Below are positions 1 through 9,758 of a DNA stretch of 64,000 nt, piece after piece (within the stretch, counting starts at the first letter, position 1; every line of letters begins with the position of its first letter). A model generated the notes under the pieces. It was not told where the DNA came from. It did not search any database and saw only the letters and a list, made by a program, of their open reading frames with translations. The stretch covers positions 1,713,001 to 1,777,000 of the forward strand of contig NZ_CP072597.1 in NCBI RefSeq assembly GCF_018847975.1, given 5' to 3'. The DNA comes from Lysobacter sp. K5869 (GTDB lineage Bacteria > Pseudomonadota > Gammaproteobacteria > Xanthomonadales > Xanthomonadaceae). The position numbers and the translations under genes are program-made.

Positions 1-1
1 G

Positions 2-2125
2 TTCCTGCAGAACTTCCGCGCCACCCTGATCCCGACGATCGCGGTGCCGGTGGTGTTGCTGGGCACGTTCGGCCTGCTGGCGCTGTTCGGCTACTCGGTC
101 AACATGCTGACGATGTTCGCCGTGGTGCTGGCGATCGGCCTGCTGGTGGACGACGCCATCGTCGTGGTCGAGAACGTCGAACGCGTGATGAGCGAGGAAG
201 GCCTCTCGCCCAAGGAAGCCACGCGCAAGTCGATGGACCAGATCACCGGCGCCTTGATCGGCATCGGCCTGGTGCTGTCGGCGGTGTTCGTGCCGATGGC
301 CTTCCTCGGCGGCGCCACCGGCGTGATCTACCGTCAGTTCTCGGTGACCATCGTGTCGGCCATGGGCTTGTCGGTGCTGGTCGCGATCGTGCTGACCCCG
401 GCGCTGTGCGCGACCATGCTCAAGCAGATCGAGAAGGGCCACCACGCGTCCGACAAGGGCTTCTTCGGCTGGTTCAACGACAAGTTCGACCGCAGCAACC
501 TGAAGTACCAAGGCGTGGTGCGCGGCATCGTGACCCGCGCCGGCCGCTTCATGGTCGTGTTCGCGGCGATGGCGGTGCTGATGGGCGTGATGTTCTTCCG
601 CCTGCCGTCCTCGTTCCTGCCGCAGGAAGACCAGGGCTTCTTGTTCACCATCGTGCAGGCTCCGGTCGGCGCGACTCAGGAACGCACCGGCGAGGTGCTG
701 AAGAAGGTCGAGGAGCAGTTCCTCAACGACCCGGCCGTGGATTCGCTGTTCACCGTGCAGGGCTTCAGCTTCGCCGGCAACGGCCAGAACGCGGGCATGG
801 CGTTCTCGCAGCTCAAGCCGTGGGAAGAGCGCGCCACCAGTTGGGGCGACCGGTTCAAGTCGTGGCTGAGCTTCGGCAAGAACCCGGCGCCCGACAACAG
901 CGTCAACGGCGTGGTCGGCCGGGCGATGGGCAACTTCATGCAGATCAAGGACGCGTTCGTGTTCGCGCTGGCGCCGCCGGCGGTGTTCGAACTCGGCAAC
1001 TCCAACGGCTTCGTGTTCTACATGAAGGACAACGGCGCGCTCGGCCACGACGCGCTGGTGAACGCGCGCAACCAGTTCCTCGGCATGGCCGCGAAAAGCC
1101 CGCTGCTGCAGAACGTGCGTCCGAACGGCATGGAAGACACCCCGCAGTTCCGCGTCGACGTCGACAACCAGAAGGCCGCCGCGTTGGGCCTGAACATCGC
1201 CGACGTCAACGCGACCTTGCAGGCGGCGTGGGGCGGCCAGTACATCGACGACTTCGTCGACCGCGGCCGGGTCAAGCGCGTCTACGTGCAGGCCGACGCG
1301 CCGTTCCGCATGGTGCCCAGCGACTTCAACCGCTGGTACGTGCGCAACGACAAGGGCGAGATGGTGCCGTTCTCGGCGTTCGCCACCACCCGTTGGGAAT
1401 ACGGTTCGCCGCGTCTTGAGCGCTACAACGGCGTGTCCGCGCTGGAAATCAACGGCGAGGCCAAGCCGGGCGTGAGCTCGGGCCAGGCCATGGCCGAGGT
1501 CGAGAAGCTGGTGGCGCAGTTGCCGCCGGGCATCGGCCTGGAGTGGACCGGTCTGTCGTTCCAGGAACGTCAGGCCGGCGCGCAGACGCCGCTGCTGTAC
1601 ACGCTGTCGCTGCTGATCGTGTTCCTGTGCTTGGCGGCGATGTACGAAAGCTGGGCGATCCCGACCTCGGTGCTGCTGATCGCGCCGATGGGCATCCTCG
1701 GCACCGTGCTGGCGACGTGGCTGCGCGGCATGGAGCGCGACGTGTACTTCCAGGTGGCGATGCTGACCACGGTGGGCCTGTCGAGCAAGAACGCGATCCT
1801 GATCGTGGAGTTCGCCAAGGAGAACCTCGAAAAGGGCATGGACCTGATCTCGGGCACGCTGGCCGCGGTTCGCGACCGCCTGCGCCCGATCATCATGACC
1901 TCGCTGGCGTTCGGCCTCGGCGTGTTGCCGCTGGCCCTGGCCTCGGGCGCGGGTTCCGGCGCGCAGCGCGCGATCGGCACCGGCGTGCTCGGCGGCATGG
2001 TCGTGGGCACGTTCCTGGGCATCTTCTTCGTCCCGCTGTTCTTCGTCGTGGTCGAGAAGATCTTCGTCCGCAAGAAACACGCGCCCGCTGAGCACAGCGC
2101 CCAAGGAGCGCAGAGCCATGAGTAA
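2..2125 (+). CDS. RND multidrug efflux permease, 3' part (AcrB/MexB type)
   Basis: This is the C-terminal ~707 residues of an inner-membrane proton/drug antiporter of the HAE1-RND family, the pump of a tripartite efflux complex. The reading frame is open from base 2, so the gene begins upstream of the window; the family is usually ~1040-1050 residues, so about one third is missing. The first visible residues are membrane segments carrying [14 protein letters not shown], the TM4 motif whose two Asp residues relay protons in AcrB. The large periplasmic porter loop follows, then the second helix bundle with [16 protein letters not shown]. The stop overlaps the start of the outer-membrane component by 8 bp, so the two are translationally coupled. 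The adaptor protein is presumably upstream, outside the window. Drug range cannot be read from the sequence. Confidence 0.96.
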   Translation, partial: FLQNFRATLIPTIAVPVVLLGTFGLLALFGYSVNMLTMFAVVLAIGLLVDDAIVVVENVERVMSEEGLSPKEATRKSMDQITGALIGIGLVLSAVFVPMAFLGGATGVIYRQFSVTIVSAMGLSVLVAIVLTPALCATMLKQIEKGHHASDKGFFGWFNDKFDRSNLKYQGVVRGIVTRAGRFMVVFAAMAVLMGVMFFRLPSSFLPQEDQGFLFTIVQAPVGATQERTGEVLKKVEEQFLNDPAVDSLFTVQGFSFAGNGQNAGMAFSQLKPWEERATSWGDRFKSWLSFGKNPAPDNSVNGVVGRAMGNFMQIKDAFVFALAPPAVFELGNSNGFVFYMKDNGALGHDALVNARNQFLGMAAKSPLLQNVRPNGMEDTPQFRVDVDNQKAAALGLNIADVNATLQAAWGGQYIDDFVDRGRVKRVYVQADAPFRMVPSDFNRWYVRNDKGEMVPFSAFATTRWEYGSPRLERYNGVSALEINGEAKPGVSSGQAMAEVEKLVAQLPPGIGLEWTGLSFQERQAGAQTPLLYTLSLLIVFLCLAAMYESWAIPTSVLLIAPMGILGTVLATWLRGMERDVYFQVAMLTTVGLSSKNAILIVEFAKENLEKGMDLISGTLAAVRDRLRPIIMTSLAFGLGVLPLALASGAGSGAQRAIGTGVLGGMVVGTFLGIFFVPLFFVVVEKIFVRKKHAPAEHSAQGAQSHE

Positions 2126-3578
2126 GTTTTCGATCCACGCCCTGGCGCTGGCGATCGCGGTGGCGGCCACCGGTTGCGTCAGCCTCGCGCCGAAGCTGCC
2201 GGAGCAGCAGTCCGGCATCCCGGCGCAGTGGCCGCTGCCGCCGACCACGCAGTCCTTCGTCGGCGCGCAACCGCTGACCTCCGACCCGGGCGCCTCGCAA
2301 GAGGCGCCCGCGGGCGGCGGCGCGGCGGTGGCCGACATCGGCTGGCGCGATTTCTTCGCCGATCCGAACCTGGAGCAGCTGATCGGCCGCGCGCTGGACA
2401 ACAACCGCGACCTGCGCGTGGCCGTGCTCAACGTCGAGAAGGCGCGCGCGCAGTACCGCATCCAGCGCGCCGACCGGCTGCCGTCGCTGAGCGCCACCGC
2501 GCAACTGCAGCGCACCGGTACCGACACGCCGGACCAGATCACCGACGAGTACCGCGCCGGCGCCTCCATCGCCAACTTCGAGCTCGACCTGTTCGGCCGC
2601 GTGCGCAGCCTCAGCCAATCGGCGCTGCAGCGTTACTTCGCCGAAGAGGAAGCGCGCCGCGCCGCGCAGTTGAGCCTGATCGCCGAAGTCGCCAACGCCT
2701 ATCTGACTTTGGCGGCGGACCGCGAACTGCTGTCGGTGTCGGAAGCCACGCTGAAGAACCAGCAGTCGGCCTACGACCTCACCGCGAAGCGGCGCGAACT
2801 CGGCGCCGTGTCGGGGCTGGAACTGAGTCAGGCCCGCACCCAGGTCGAGCAAGCGCGCGCCGATGCGGCGCGCTACGCCGGGCAGGTCGCGCGGGACACC
2901 AACGCCCTGAATCTGCTGGTCGGCGAACAGGTCGATCCGGCGCTGCTGCCGAGCAAGCTCACCTCCGGCGTCACCGGCTTGGCGGCGCTGCCGTCGAGCC
3001 TGCCTTCGGAAGTGCTGCTGCGCCGTCCGGACGTGCTGCAGGCCGAACACCTGCTGCGCGCGCAGAACGCCAACATCGGCGCCGCGCGCGCCGCGTTCTT
3101 CCCGTCGATCAGCCTGACCGGCTTCTTCGGCAGCGCCAGCAACGAACTGTCGGGCTTGTTCGACAGCAACACCCGCTTGTGGTCGGTCACCCCGGTGCTG
3201 AACATCCCGATCTTCCAGGGCGGCAAGCTGCGCGCGGGTCTGGCCTCGGCCAAGGCCGATCAGAAGATCGCGCTGGCGCAGTACGAGAAGGCGATTCAGG
3301 CCGGCTTCCGCGACGTGTCCGATTCGCTGGCGCTGACCAAGACCCTGGCCGAACAGCGTCAGGCGCAGGAATCGCTGGTCGAAGCGGCCGCGCGCGCCGA
3401 GCAGTTGTCGACCGCGCGCTACAAGGCCGGCCGCGACAGCTACCTCAACCAGCTCGACGCGCAGCGCACGCTGTACGGCGCGCAGCAAGGGTTGGTGAGC
3501 ACGCGCCTGGCCGAGCAGACCAACCGCGTCACGCTCTACAAAGTGCTCGGAGGTGGCTGGAACGAGCGCAGCCAATGA
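2118..3578 (+). CDS. Outer-membrane efflux lipoprotein (NodT/OprM family)
   Basis: This 486-residue protein is the outer-membrane channel of the tripartite efflux pump. The N-terminus is a lipoprotein signal with lipobox ATGC (Cys at about residue 20), so it should be acylated and anchored in the outer membrane. Two OEP repeats follow; the conserved block [16 protein letters not shown] lies near residue 155 and [20 protein letters not shown] near residue 300, both typical of OprM/NodT proteins. It starts inside the end of the permease gene and overlaps the next gene by 4 bp (ATGA), giving one operon in the order permease, channel, regulator. Confidence 0.95.
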   Translation: MSKFSIHALALAIAVAATGCVSLAPKLPEQQSGIPAQWPLPPTTQSFVGAQPLTSDPGASQEAPAGGGAAVADIGWRDFFADPNLEQLIGRALDNNRDLRVAVLNVEKARAQYRIQRADRLPSLSATAQLQRTGTDTPDQITDEYRAGASIANFELDLFGRVRSLSQSALQRYFAEEEARRAAQLSLIAEVANAYLTLAADRELLSVSEATLKNQQSAYDLTAKRRELGAVSGLELSQARTQVEQARADAARYAGQVARDTNALNLLVGEQVDPALLPSKLTSGVTGLAALPSSLPSEVLLRRPDVLQAEHLLRAQNANIGAARAAFFPSISLTGFFGSASNELSGLFDSNTRLWSVTPVLNIPIFQGGKLRAGLASAKADQKIALAQYEKAIQAGFRDVSDSLALTKTLAEQRQAQESLVEAAARAEQLSTARYKAGRDSYLNQLDAQRTLYGAQQGLVSTRLAEQTNRVTLYKVLGGGWNERSQ

Positions 3579-4207
3579 GCACCCCGGGCAACCCGACCGC
3601 CAAGCCCACCGCCAAGGCCGTCGCCCGGGCGCAGGCGCAGCGCGAGCGCATCCTGGTGGCGGCGCAGCAATGTTTCGTCGTGCACGGCTTCCACGCCGCC
3701 AGCATGGCCAACATCGCCGAGACGGCCGGCATGAGCGCCGGCCTGATCTACCGCTACTTCAAGGGCAAGAACGACCTCATCCTGGCCATCATCGAGCGCC
3801 AGCTCGAAGAGGCCAGGGCCGATGTGGCCAAGCTGCATTCGAGCAGCGACTTGGTCGGCGGCATCGCCGAAGTGTTCCAGCAGTGGCAAGCGAACGATCC
3901 GAGCATCACCAACGCGGCTTTGTTTCTCGAACTGACCGCGGAGGCCACGCGCGATCCCGAAATCGCCGCGGCCACCCACGCGTCGGATCGGGTGTTTCGC
4001 GCCGATCTGACCTCGTGGTTCGTGCGCAGCGGCGCGGAAGGCGGTTTGGGCGTGGCCAAGGATCAGGTCGCCACGCGCGTGTTGATCCTGCAATCGTTGA
4101 TCGAAGGCTTGGCGATGCGCGCGATCTGCCAGCCCGATCTCACCGTCGAGCAGGTGCGCACGGCGTTGAGTCAGTTTCTGCCGAGTTTGCTGGCGGCCGA
4201 GGCTTGA
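3575..4207 (+). CDS. TetR/AcrR-family transcriptional regulator
   Basis: This 210-residue one-component regulator has an N-terminal TetR helix-turn-helix at about residues 20-70, seen in RERILVAAQQCFVVHGF followed by MANIAETAGMSAGLIYRYF. The rest is a helical ligand-binding domain without informative motifs. Its ATG overlaps the stop of the efflux-channel gene (ATGA), so it is the last gene of the efflux operon and probably a local repressor that responds to the pump's substrates. No operator could be assigned because the operon promoter is upstream of the window. A GC-rich hairpin terminator follows 20 bp downstream. Confidence 0.93.
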   Translation: MSTPGNPTAKPTAKAVARAQAQRERILVAAQQCFVVHGFHAASMANIAETAGMSAGLIYRYFKGKNDLILAIIERQLEEARADVAKLHSSSDLVGGIAEVFQQWQANDPSITNAALFLELTAEATRDPEIAAATHASDRVFRADLTSWFVRSGAEGGLGVAKDQVATRVLILQSLIEGLAMRAICQPDLTVEQVRTALSQFLPSLLAAEA

Positions 4208-4227
4208 GGCCTTAAAGACGTACGCAG

Positions 4228-4264
4228 CGGGCCGCGATCGCGAGATCGCGGCCCGTTTCGTTTC
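4228..4264 (+). terminator. Rho-independent-like terminator of the efflux operon
   Basis: A perfect 12-bp stem (4228-4239 with 4244-4255, loop GCGA) is followed by TTTCGTTTC. It starts 20 bp after the TetR stop codon. The T-tract is interrupted, so efficiency is uncertain. Confidence 0.7.
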
Positions 4265-4287
4265 AGCCGCGACGAATGCGGGTATCC

Positions 4288-4378
4288 CCCTGTAGGAGCG
4301 GCGCGAGCCGCGACCGCGAAACCGCATCTACGCCGTAAGCGCGATGTCGCGGTCGCGGCTCGCGCCGCTCCTACAGGG
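4288..4378. repeat. Paired palindromic REP-like element
   Basis: Two ~31-bp arms (4288-4318 and 4348-4378) are inverted copies of one another. Each carries the core 'gcggctcgcgccgctcct' and the ends read TGTAGGAG...CTACAGG. The same arm recurs singly near 13781 and 47191 and as a pair near 51786. This is the common xanthomonad intergenic repeat type; here it lies between convergent genes. Confidence 0.85.
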
Positions 4379-4389
4379 ATGCTGCGAAG

Positions 4390-5811
4390 CTAACGCAGCA
4401 GTTGTTTCGCCAACTCTCCCAACGTCTTCAACGCCGCCTCCATCTTCCGATCCCACGGCAGCCCGCAACTCAGCCGCACGTGGTGGGTGAAATCGCCGCG
4501 ATTGGAAAACAAATGCCCGGGCAAGATGCCGATGCCGCGCGTCAGCGCCGCCTCGAACAGCGCTTGCCCGTCCAGCGCTTCCGGCAGTTCGATCCACAGC
4601 GTCATCCCGCCGGCCGGCTCGGCCACGGCGATGCCGTCGGGCCAGTAATCCAGCAAGGCCTGCCGATACGCCTGCGCGTTGCCGGCCAAGGCGCGGCGCA
4701 ACCGGCGCAGGCCGCGCTCGATGTCGTGGCGGGCGAGGAAATCGATCAGCGCCAGTTGCGGCAAGGTCGCGGTGGCGACCGTGGAAAAGCTCTTGGTGCG
4801 CAGCAGTTCCGAACGCCGTCGGCCGCCGATCATCCAGCCCACGCGCAGGCCGGGCGCGAGGATCTTCGAGTACGAGCCGCAGGTGATCACGTGCTCGCCG
4901 TCGTCGTAACGGCGCAGCGGCGAGGGGCGTTCGCCGGAGTAGGCGAGCTCGCCGTAAAGATCGTCCTCGATCAACACCGTGCCGTGCGCCGCGCAGGCGG
5001 CGACGATCTCGCGCTTGGCCGCTTCCGAGGTCAGGCTGCCGAGCGGGTTGTTGAAGTTCGGCACCAACAGCGCCGCGCGCACGGCGTGGCGTTCGAGCAG
5101 TTCGCGCAACTGCGACGGGTCGAGGCCGCGGCCCGGATGGTTGGGGATTTCCAGCACGCGCAGGCCTTGCGCGGCCACCGCCTGCAGCAGGCCGTGATAC
5201 GTCGGCGTTTCCAGAATCACGATGTCGCCGGGCTGGGTCAGCGTGCGCAGGGTCAGGCTGATCGCTTCCATCGCGCCGGCGGTGACGATCACTTCGTCGG
5301 GATCGATCTCCACCCCGCATTGCGCGTAGCGCTGGGCGATGCGCTCGCGCAGCGCCGGCAGCCCTTGCGGCACGGTGTAGCCGAGTGCGAGGGCGGGATC
5401 GCGGCGCATCGCGCGCGTCACCGACGCGGCCAGCGCGGCGCTGGGCAGCAGCGAGGCGGCGGGCGTGGCGGCGTGCAGCGGCACGAGATCGCGGCGCGAT
5501 TGCACGTCGAGCACGCCGAGCAGGGCGGGATTGCGCATCGGCGTCGGCGCGCGCGCGAGGTGGCGCGCGCGATGGCTGCGCGGCGCCGCCGCGGGCGCGG
5601 CTCGCACGTAGTAGCCCGAGCGCGGGCGCGCTTCGATCAGCCCTTCGCGTTCGAGCTGCTGATACGCCTCCACCGCGGTGGCGAGGCTGATGCGCTGATC
5701 GCGGCCGAGCCGGCGCAGCGAGGGCAGGCGTTCGCCCGCGCGCAGCACGCCGCGCTGGATCTGGCGGCGCATGCGTTCGGCGAGGCGTTCGTAGAGCAGA
5801 TCCTGAGTCAT
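4390..5811 (-). CDS. MocR-type regulator: GntR wHTH fused to aminotransferase-like domain
   Basis: This 473-residue protein has an N-terminal GntR winged helix (residues ~1-75; RLPSLRRLGRDQRISLAT) joined to a fold-type I PLP aminotransferase-like domain. The PLP lysine lies in CGSYSKILAPGLRVGWM and the cofactor-binding Asp region in VLIEDDLYGELAY. MocR proteins use the PLP domain as a sensor rather than as an enzyme. I chose the ATG at 5811 over an in-frame GTG at 5823 because the family typically starts a few residues before LYERLAERM. It is divergent from an EamA transporter, a classic pairing that suggests it controls export of an amino-acid-like compound. A second, more distantly related MocR lies at 27.7-29.2 kb. 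Confidence 0.93.
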   Translation of the reverse strand: MTQDLLYERLAERMRRQIQRGVLRAGERLPSLRRLGRDQRISLATAVEAYQQLEREGLIEARPRSGYYVRAAPAAAPRSHRARHLARAPTPMRNPALLGVLDVQSRRDLVPLHAATPAASLLPSAALAASVTRAMRRDPALALGYTVPQGLPALRERIAQRYAQCGVEIDPDEVIVTAGAMEAISLTLRTLTQPGDIVILETPTYHGLLQAVAAQGLRVLEIPNHPGRGLDPSQLRELLERHAVRAALLVPNFNNPLGSLTSEAAKREIVAACAAHGTVLIEDDLYGELAYSGERPSPLRRYDDGEHVITCGSYSKILAPGLRVGWMIGGRRRSELLRTKSFSTVATATLPQLALIDFLARHDIERGLRRLRRALAGNAQAYRQALLDYWPDGIAVAEPAGGMTLWIELPEALDGQALFEAALTRGIGILPGHLFSNRGDFTHHVRLSCGLPWDRKMEAALKTLGELAKQLLR

Positions 5812-5850
5812 CGCGAATCCCACAAGCCGGAGCGGGAGACGAGCGTCCCG

Positions 5851-5890
5851 ATCTGTACCTGTCGAAATTCATCCTAACTGAATCTGTATC
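5851..5890. promoter_or_regulatory. Candidate MocR operator: spaced direct repeats
   Basis: Two direct repeats, ATCTGTACC (5851-5859) and ATCTGTATC (5882-5890), sit between the divergent MocR and EamA genes. Their spacing is 31 bp, about three helical turns. MocR dimers often bind spaced direct repeats, so this is the best operator candidate. No biochemical support is visible. Confidence 0.4.
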
Positions 5891-5949
5891 GGTCCGCCGC
5901 CCGATCCTACCCTGAGCCTCCCATCCCCACGCCGCGCGCTCCCTCCCCC

Positions 5950-6870
5950 ATGAGCATCGCCGCCAACGCCCCCGTCGCCGCCGACTCCCGCCCGGCGCTG
6001 ATCCAACTGCTGATCGCCGAACTGCTGATCGGCTCGGTCGGCGTGTTCGTCCACGAAAGCGGTCAGGACGCGATCACCGCGGTCTTGTTCCGCTGCGTGT
6101 TCGGCGTCGTGTTCCTGCTGGCCTGGGGCTGGGCGCGCGGGCTGTTCCGCGGCTTGCTCGGCGAGCGCGCGCTGATCCGCTCGGCGATCTTCAGCGGCGT
6201 GCTGCTGGTGCTGAACTGGGTCGCGCTGTTCGCCGGCATGGCGCGCTCGTCGATCGGCGTGGCGACGATGGTCTACCACTTCTTCCCGTTCGTGGTGCTG
6301 GGACTGGCCGCGCTGTTCTACGGCGAACGCACCCGCGCCGCCGACATCGGCTGGACCGCGATCGCCTTCCTCGGCGTGCTGTGCTCGGCCGATCCGATCA
6401 AGTTGCTCGGCAGCGCCGACAGCGGCTATCTGATCGGCGTGGGTTTGACCTTCGTCGCCGCGGTGCTGTGCGGCGCCTCGCTGCTGCTGTCGCGGCGGAT
6501 CAGCCGCGAGCGGCCGTTCGCCGTGGTGCTGATCCAGTGTCTGGTCGGCGTGGCCATGCTCGCGCCGTTCGCCGACTACGCCAAGGTCATGGTGCCCGGC
6601 GCGCACTGGTTCTGGCTCGCGGGCCTGGGCCTGATCCACAGCGGCGTGTGCTACGTGCTGTTCTACTCGTCGTATCCGCGCCTGCAGGTGGCGACCATCG
6701 CCGTGCTGGCCTTCATCTATCCGGTGGTCGCGCTGCTGCTGGATTACGCGATCTACGGCCACACCCTGGCGCCGGTGCAGAGCCTCGGCGTGGCGCTGAT
6801 CGTGCTCGGCACCCTCGGGGTGAATCTCAAGTGGCAGTGGCGGCGTCGCGCGCAGCCCGCGCGCGCGTGA
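5950..6870 (+). CDS. EamA/DMT-family inner-membrane transporter
   Basis: This 306-residue polytopic protein has ten predicted hydrophobic segments arranged as two EamA repeats (about residues 20-145 and 155-295). The internal repeat signature is the paired segment VATMVYHFFPFVVLGLAALF and VATIAVLAFIYPVVALLLDY. Members export amino acids or other small metabolites; the substrate cannot be inferred. It is divergently transcribed from the MocR regulator, with candidate operator repeats between them. Confidence 0.93.
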   Translation: MSIAANAPVAADSRPALIQLLIAELLIGSVGVFVHESGQDAITAVLFRCVFGVVFLLAWGWARGLFRGLLGERALIRSAIFSGVLLVLNWVALFAGMARSSIGVATMVYHFFPFVVLGLAALFYGERTRAADIGWTAIAFLGVLCSADPIKLLGSADSGYLIGVGLTFVAAVLCGASLLLSRRISRERPFAVVLIQCLVGVAMLAPFADYAKVMVPGAHWFWLAGLGLIHSGVCYVLFYSSYPRLQVATIAVLAFIYPVVALLLDYAIYGHTLAPVQSLGVALIVLGTLGVNLKWQWRRRAQPARA

Positions 6871-7183
6871 TCGCGCGACCTCCGACGGCTTTCTCGACCC
6901 ATTCCGCCCGATAGCGGACTCGGCGGGCGCCTGCCTGTCCGGCCGGCGCAAGGACGCGCCGGTGGGGATTTGTCGTTCGCGACCTGGCTGTGAATGCCGT
7001 CACGCGCGTTCAGTAGCGAGCCGGTTTCGTATACGCGAACGACGTCGCGTCTTCACTGCCGACGAGCGAACGCTTTCGAACCCCGATTCGCGTTTGCGAC
7101 AAAGCTCGCGGTTTGCGCGTGCATTCCGGACTTTTATCGATTCCCGACGCAGGAAAAAACGTTATCGTCGCGATGCAAAAGGA
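6871..7183. other. Intergenic region without recognised gene
   Basis: About 310 bp lie between the EamA transporter and the next small gene. The reading frame that continues upstream of the small gene is Arg-rich and unlike a protein. The last 100 bp are less GC-rich (…ACTTTTATCGATT…, …AAAAAACGTTATCG…) and probably hold a promoter, but no convincing -35/-10 pair was found. Confidence 0.4.
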
Positions 7184-7501
7184 ATGCCAACGGATTCGTT
7201 CATGCCGCTACGCAACGTCGACTGGCTCAGTTCGTTCATCGCCGACGAGGCCCGCGGAGCCGACGCTCCGTCGGCCGCCGCATCCGCCGCTTCGATTTCC
7301 GCTTCGGTCTCCCATCGTACCCGCGAGCTCGCCATCACCTATGGCTTGGGCGCGCGGCTGCATCACGGCGAGCGCCATTGGGACGATATCCGCGACGAAC
7401 TCGCGCGCGGCTGGGACCGGCTGCGCGGCGCCGAGCGGGTGCCGTGGTCGCAGGTCGAAGGCGATGTCGAAGGCGCGTGGCGATTGGTGCTGGCCGACTG
7501 A
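7184..7501 (+). CDS. Small conserved-type hypothetical protein
   Basis: This is a protein of about 105 residues that I do not recognise. The first ~40 residues are Ala/Ser-rich. The C-terminal half (THYGLGARLHHGE-like stretch, then DDIRDELARGWDRLRG and a Trp-containing tail) has amphipathic helices and normal codon bias, which supports real coding. A start at 7202 (MPLRNVDW) is also possible; neither start has a well-spaced ribosome-binding site. It converges on the rtcB cluster and ends 9 bp before that cluster's terminator. Confidence 0.6.
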   Translation: MPTDSFMPLRNVDWLSSFIADEARGADAPSAAASAASISASVSHRTRELAITYGLGARLHHGERHWDDIRDELARGWDRLRGAERVPWSQVEGDVEGAWRLVLAD

Positions 7502-7510
7502 GCCTCGGCC

Positions 7511-7540
7511 AAAAAAAGCGCCGTCCTCGCGGACGGCGCC
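7511..7540 (-). terminator. Rho-independent terminator of the rtcB cluster
   Basis: On the minus strand a perfect 9-bp stem (7531-7539 with 7518-7526, 4-nt loop) is followed by seven T residues. It lies about 20 bp downstream of the rtcB stop codon and marks the end of the slipin-unknown-rtcB transcript. Confidence 0.88.
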
Positions 7541-7560
7541 GAAACAACGCCCTGCGGCGT

Positions 7561-8781
7561 TCAACCCTTGATGCAGACGACCTGGCGCAGGGTGTGCACC
7601 ACCTCGACCAGATCCGACTGCGCCGCCATCACCGCCTCGATCGGCTTGTACGCCGCCGGCGATTCGTCGATGACCGCCGCGTCCTTGCGGCATTCCACGT
7701 GCGCGGTCGCCTCGCGGTGCTCCTTCAGCGTGATGCTGCGGCGCGCCTCGGCCCGGCTCATCACCCGGCCCGCGCCGTGGCTGCAGCTGTGGAAGCTGTC
7801 GGCGTTGCCCTTGCCGCGCACGATGTAGCTGCGCGCGCCCATGCTGCCGGGGATGATGCCGAGCTCGCCCTCGCGCGCGCTGACCGCGCCCTTGCGGGTG
7901 ACCCACAACGATTCGCCGAAATGTTCCTCGCGCTGCACGTAGTTGTGGTGGCAGTTGACCGCGGTCTTGTCGAGCTTGAACTTCGGCAATTGGATGCGCA
8001 TCGCGTGCAGCGTGCGCTCCATCATCGCCTCGCGGTTGTGGCGGGCGTAGTCCTGGGCCCAGCCGACCGCTTCGACGTAGTCGTCGAACAAGGGCTCGCC
8101 CTCCAGCAGGAAGGCCAGATCCTTGTCCGGCAGATGGAAGCCGAGCGTGCGCTTTTCCAACTTGAGCCGCGCCAGTTCGATGAAGTAGCTGCCGATCAGG
8201 TTGCCGGTGCCGCGCGAGCCCGAATGCAGCATCACCCACACCGCGCCGGCTTCGTCGAGACAGATCTCGATGAAGTGGTTGCCGCCGCCGAGGGTGCCGA
8301 TCTGCTTGTCGAGCTTGTCGGTGCGCAGCTTGCGGTGTTTGGCGTGGATCGCGTCGAGCCGCGCCGTCAATCCGGACTTGGCCAGACGGGTGGCGTGGCT
8401 GTCGGGCAGGCGCCGGTGTTCGCCGCCGCGGCCGTTGCCGACCGGCACGCAGTGCTCGATCGCCGAGCGCAGCTTGCCGAGGTGGTCCGGCAGATCGCTG
8501 GCGCGCAGCGTGGTGCGCACCGCGGCCATGCCGCAGCCGATGTCGACGCCGACCGCGGCCGGGATGATCGCGCCGCGGGTGGGCACGACCGAACCGACGG
8601 TCGCGCCCTTGCCCAGGTGCACGTCGGGCATGGCCGCGACCCAGGGACCGACGTGGGGCAGGGCGGCGATGTGACGCAGCTGACGCCGCGCGCTTTCGTC
8701 GACCGGCACCCCGCGGATCCAGGCCTTGACCGGGGCCACGCCTTCGTCGGCGTGGAGCAGTTCGTAGCTTGAAGTACTCAT
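7561..8781 (-). CDS. rtcB: RNA-splicing ligase RtcB
   Basis: This 406-residue protein matches full-length bacterial RtcB (E. coli 408). RtcB is a GTP- and Mn2+-dependent ligase that joins 2',3'-cyclic-phosphate or 3'-phosphate RNA ends to 5'-OH ends. Visible active-site residues are D80 and C83 in GVDIGCG, H169 in GGGNHF, H186 in HSGSRG, H279 in NCHHN, and the guanylylated histidine H335 in SFHSCSHGAGR. No RtcA cyclase, RtcR sigma-54 activator or TROVE/Ro protein is seen in the window. It is the last gene of a minus-strand cluster led by tRNA-like sequences and slipin, so its substrates may be damaged tRNA or tRNA-like RNA (inference). Confidence 0.97.
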   Translation of the reverse strand: MSTSSYELLHADEGVAPVKAWIRGVPVDESARRQLRHIAALPHVGPWVAAMPDVHLGKGATVGSVVPTRGAIIPAAVGVDIGCGMAAVRTTLRASDLPDHLGKLRSAIEHCVPVGNGRGGEHRRLPDSHATRLAKSGLTARLDAIHAKHRKLRTDKLDKQIGTLGGGNHFIEICLDEAGAVWVMLHSGSRGTGNLIGSYFIELARLKLEKRTLGFHLPDKDLAFLLEGEPLFDDYVEAVGWAQDYARHNREAMMERTLHAMRIQLPKFKLDKTAVNCHHNYVQREEHFGESLWVTRKGAVSAREGELGIIPGSMGARSYIVRGKGNADSFHSCSHGAGRVMSRAEARRSITLKEHREATAHVECRKDAAVIDESPAAYKPIEAVMAAQSDLVEVVHTLRQVVCIKG

Positions 8782-8797
8782 GGTTCGGTGTTCCTTA

Positions 8798-9640
8798 TCA
8801 ATGTGGGCCGATGCGGCCGCGCTTGGGCACGCGGGGCCTGCGGGCGCCGGGCACGAACGGATCGGGCTCCTCGCCGTTGCGCAGGCCGTGCGCGGCCAGT
8901 TCGGTTTGACCCAACTGGCGCTTACGCAGCGCGTACACGCCGCAACGGCCGTACAAGCCGCAACGCTTGCCCTCGCAAGAACCGACCTGCGCGTGCATCA
9001 CCGCATCGAACGCGCGTGTCGGAACCAACGCATCGGGCTTGCGCTTGGAGCGTCGCGGCGGCGGCACCGGCGCGAGTTCCAGCCGATACCAGATGCCGTC
9101 GAAGCGGTGCAGCTGCACATACTCGTCGATCACCCGCACGCCCTCGCGCCAGCCCGCGTTGCGCGCGTGCACGGCGAGCCGGTGCTCGCGGCGCCGCCGC
9201 GCGCGTTCGGCGAACGCCGCGTCGTTGCGCATCAGACAGCCGTTGCGCGGGTCCACGTAAAGATCGCAAGGGCTATCGGCCAGCGCGATCATGCCGCGCC
9301 AGTAGCGCAGGACGTAGAACCCACCCTCGCGACAGTGCACGTCGGTCTCGACGAAATCGTTGAGGTGTTGGTGGATGTGTTGTTGCACGGTGTTGCGTCG
9401 GTCCACGTGCCGGCACAGCTCGGAATAGACCGCGTCCCAGGGGCGGCCGACCTGACGTTCCAGCCAGCGTTCCAGCGGACGCAGGTTTTCGTTGAGCCAC
9501 TTGCGGCCGCCGCGGAGGCGGTCGCGCATGCCTTCGCGGGCGGGGCGTTCGTCGGGATCGCGCGCTTCGCGTCCCGGCCTGGCCCAGCCGCCGCCGCGGC
9601 GCGGACGTTCGACGATCACTTTGTACATATCGTTTCGCAT
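8798..9640 (-). CDS. Unknown protein of the rtcB-slipin cluster
   Basis: This 280-residue basic protein has no signal peptide or membrane segment. A conserved-looking N-terminal block, RKWLNENLRPLERWLERQVG then PWDAVYSELCRHVD (residues ~45-80), precedes a middle region rich in His, Arg and aromatic residues. A Cys cluster, SCEGKRCGLYGRCGVYAL, near residue 230 could bind a metal. I do not recognise a named domain. It starts about 150 bp after slipin and ends 16 bp before rtcB, so it is very probably co-transcribed with rtcB. Its positive charge would suit RNA binding, which is only an inference. ATG 9628 is an alternative start. Confidence 0.85.
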   Translation of the reverse strand: MRNDMYKVIVERPRRGGGWARPGREARDPDERPAREGMRDRLRGGRKWLNENLRPLERWLERQVGRPWDAVYSELCRHVDRRNTVQQHIHQHLNDFVETDVHCREGGFYVLRYWRGMIALADSPCDLYVDPRNGCLMRNDAAFAERARRRREHRLAVHARNAGWREGVRVIDEYVQLHRFDGIWYRLELAPVPPPRRSKRKPDALVPTRAFDAVMHAQVGSCEGKRCGLYGRCGVYALRKRQLGQTELAAHGLRNGEEPDPFVPGARRPRVPKRGRIGPH

Positions 9641-9758
9641 AAAGGATTTCGTATCCGATAGTCGGCCGCGCGCCGGCTATTGCGCCGCGCGCGCGTCCAT
9701 TCGCCGCCCCGCGAAGGGCGGCGTTCGCGTCTGCCGTGAGCTGTCGCGCTATCGGAAC

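Noticed and set aside
6962..7183. Upstream extension of the small gene at 7184
   Set aside because: Arg/Ser-rich composition and lack of a ribosome-binding site suggest non-coding leader.
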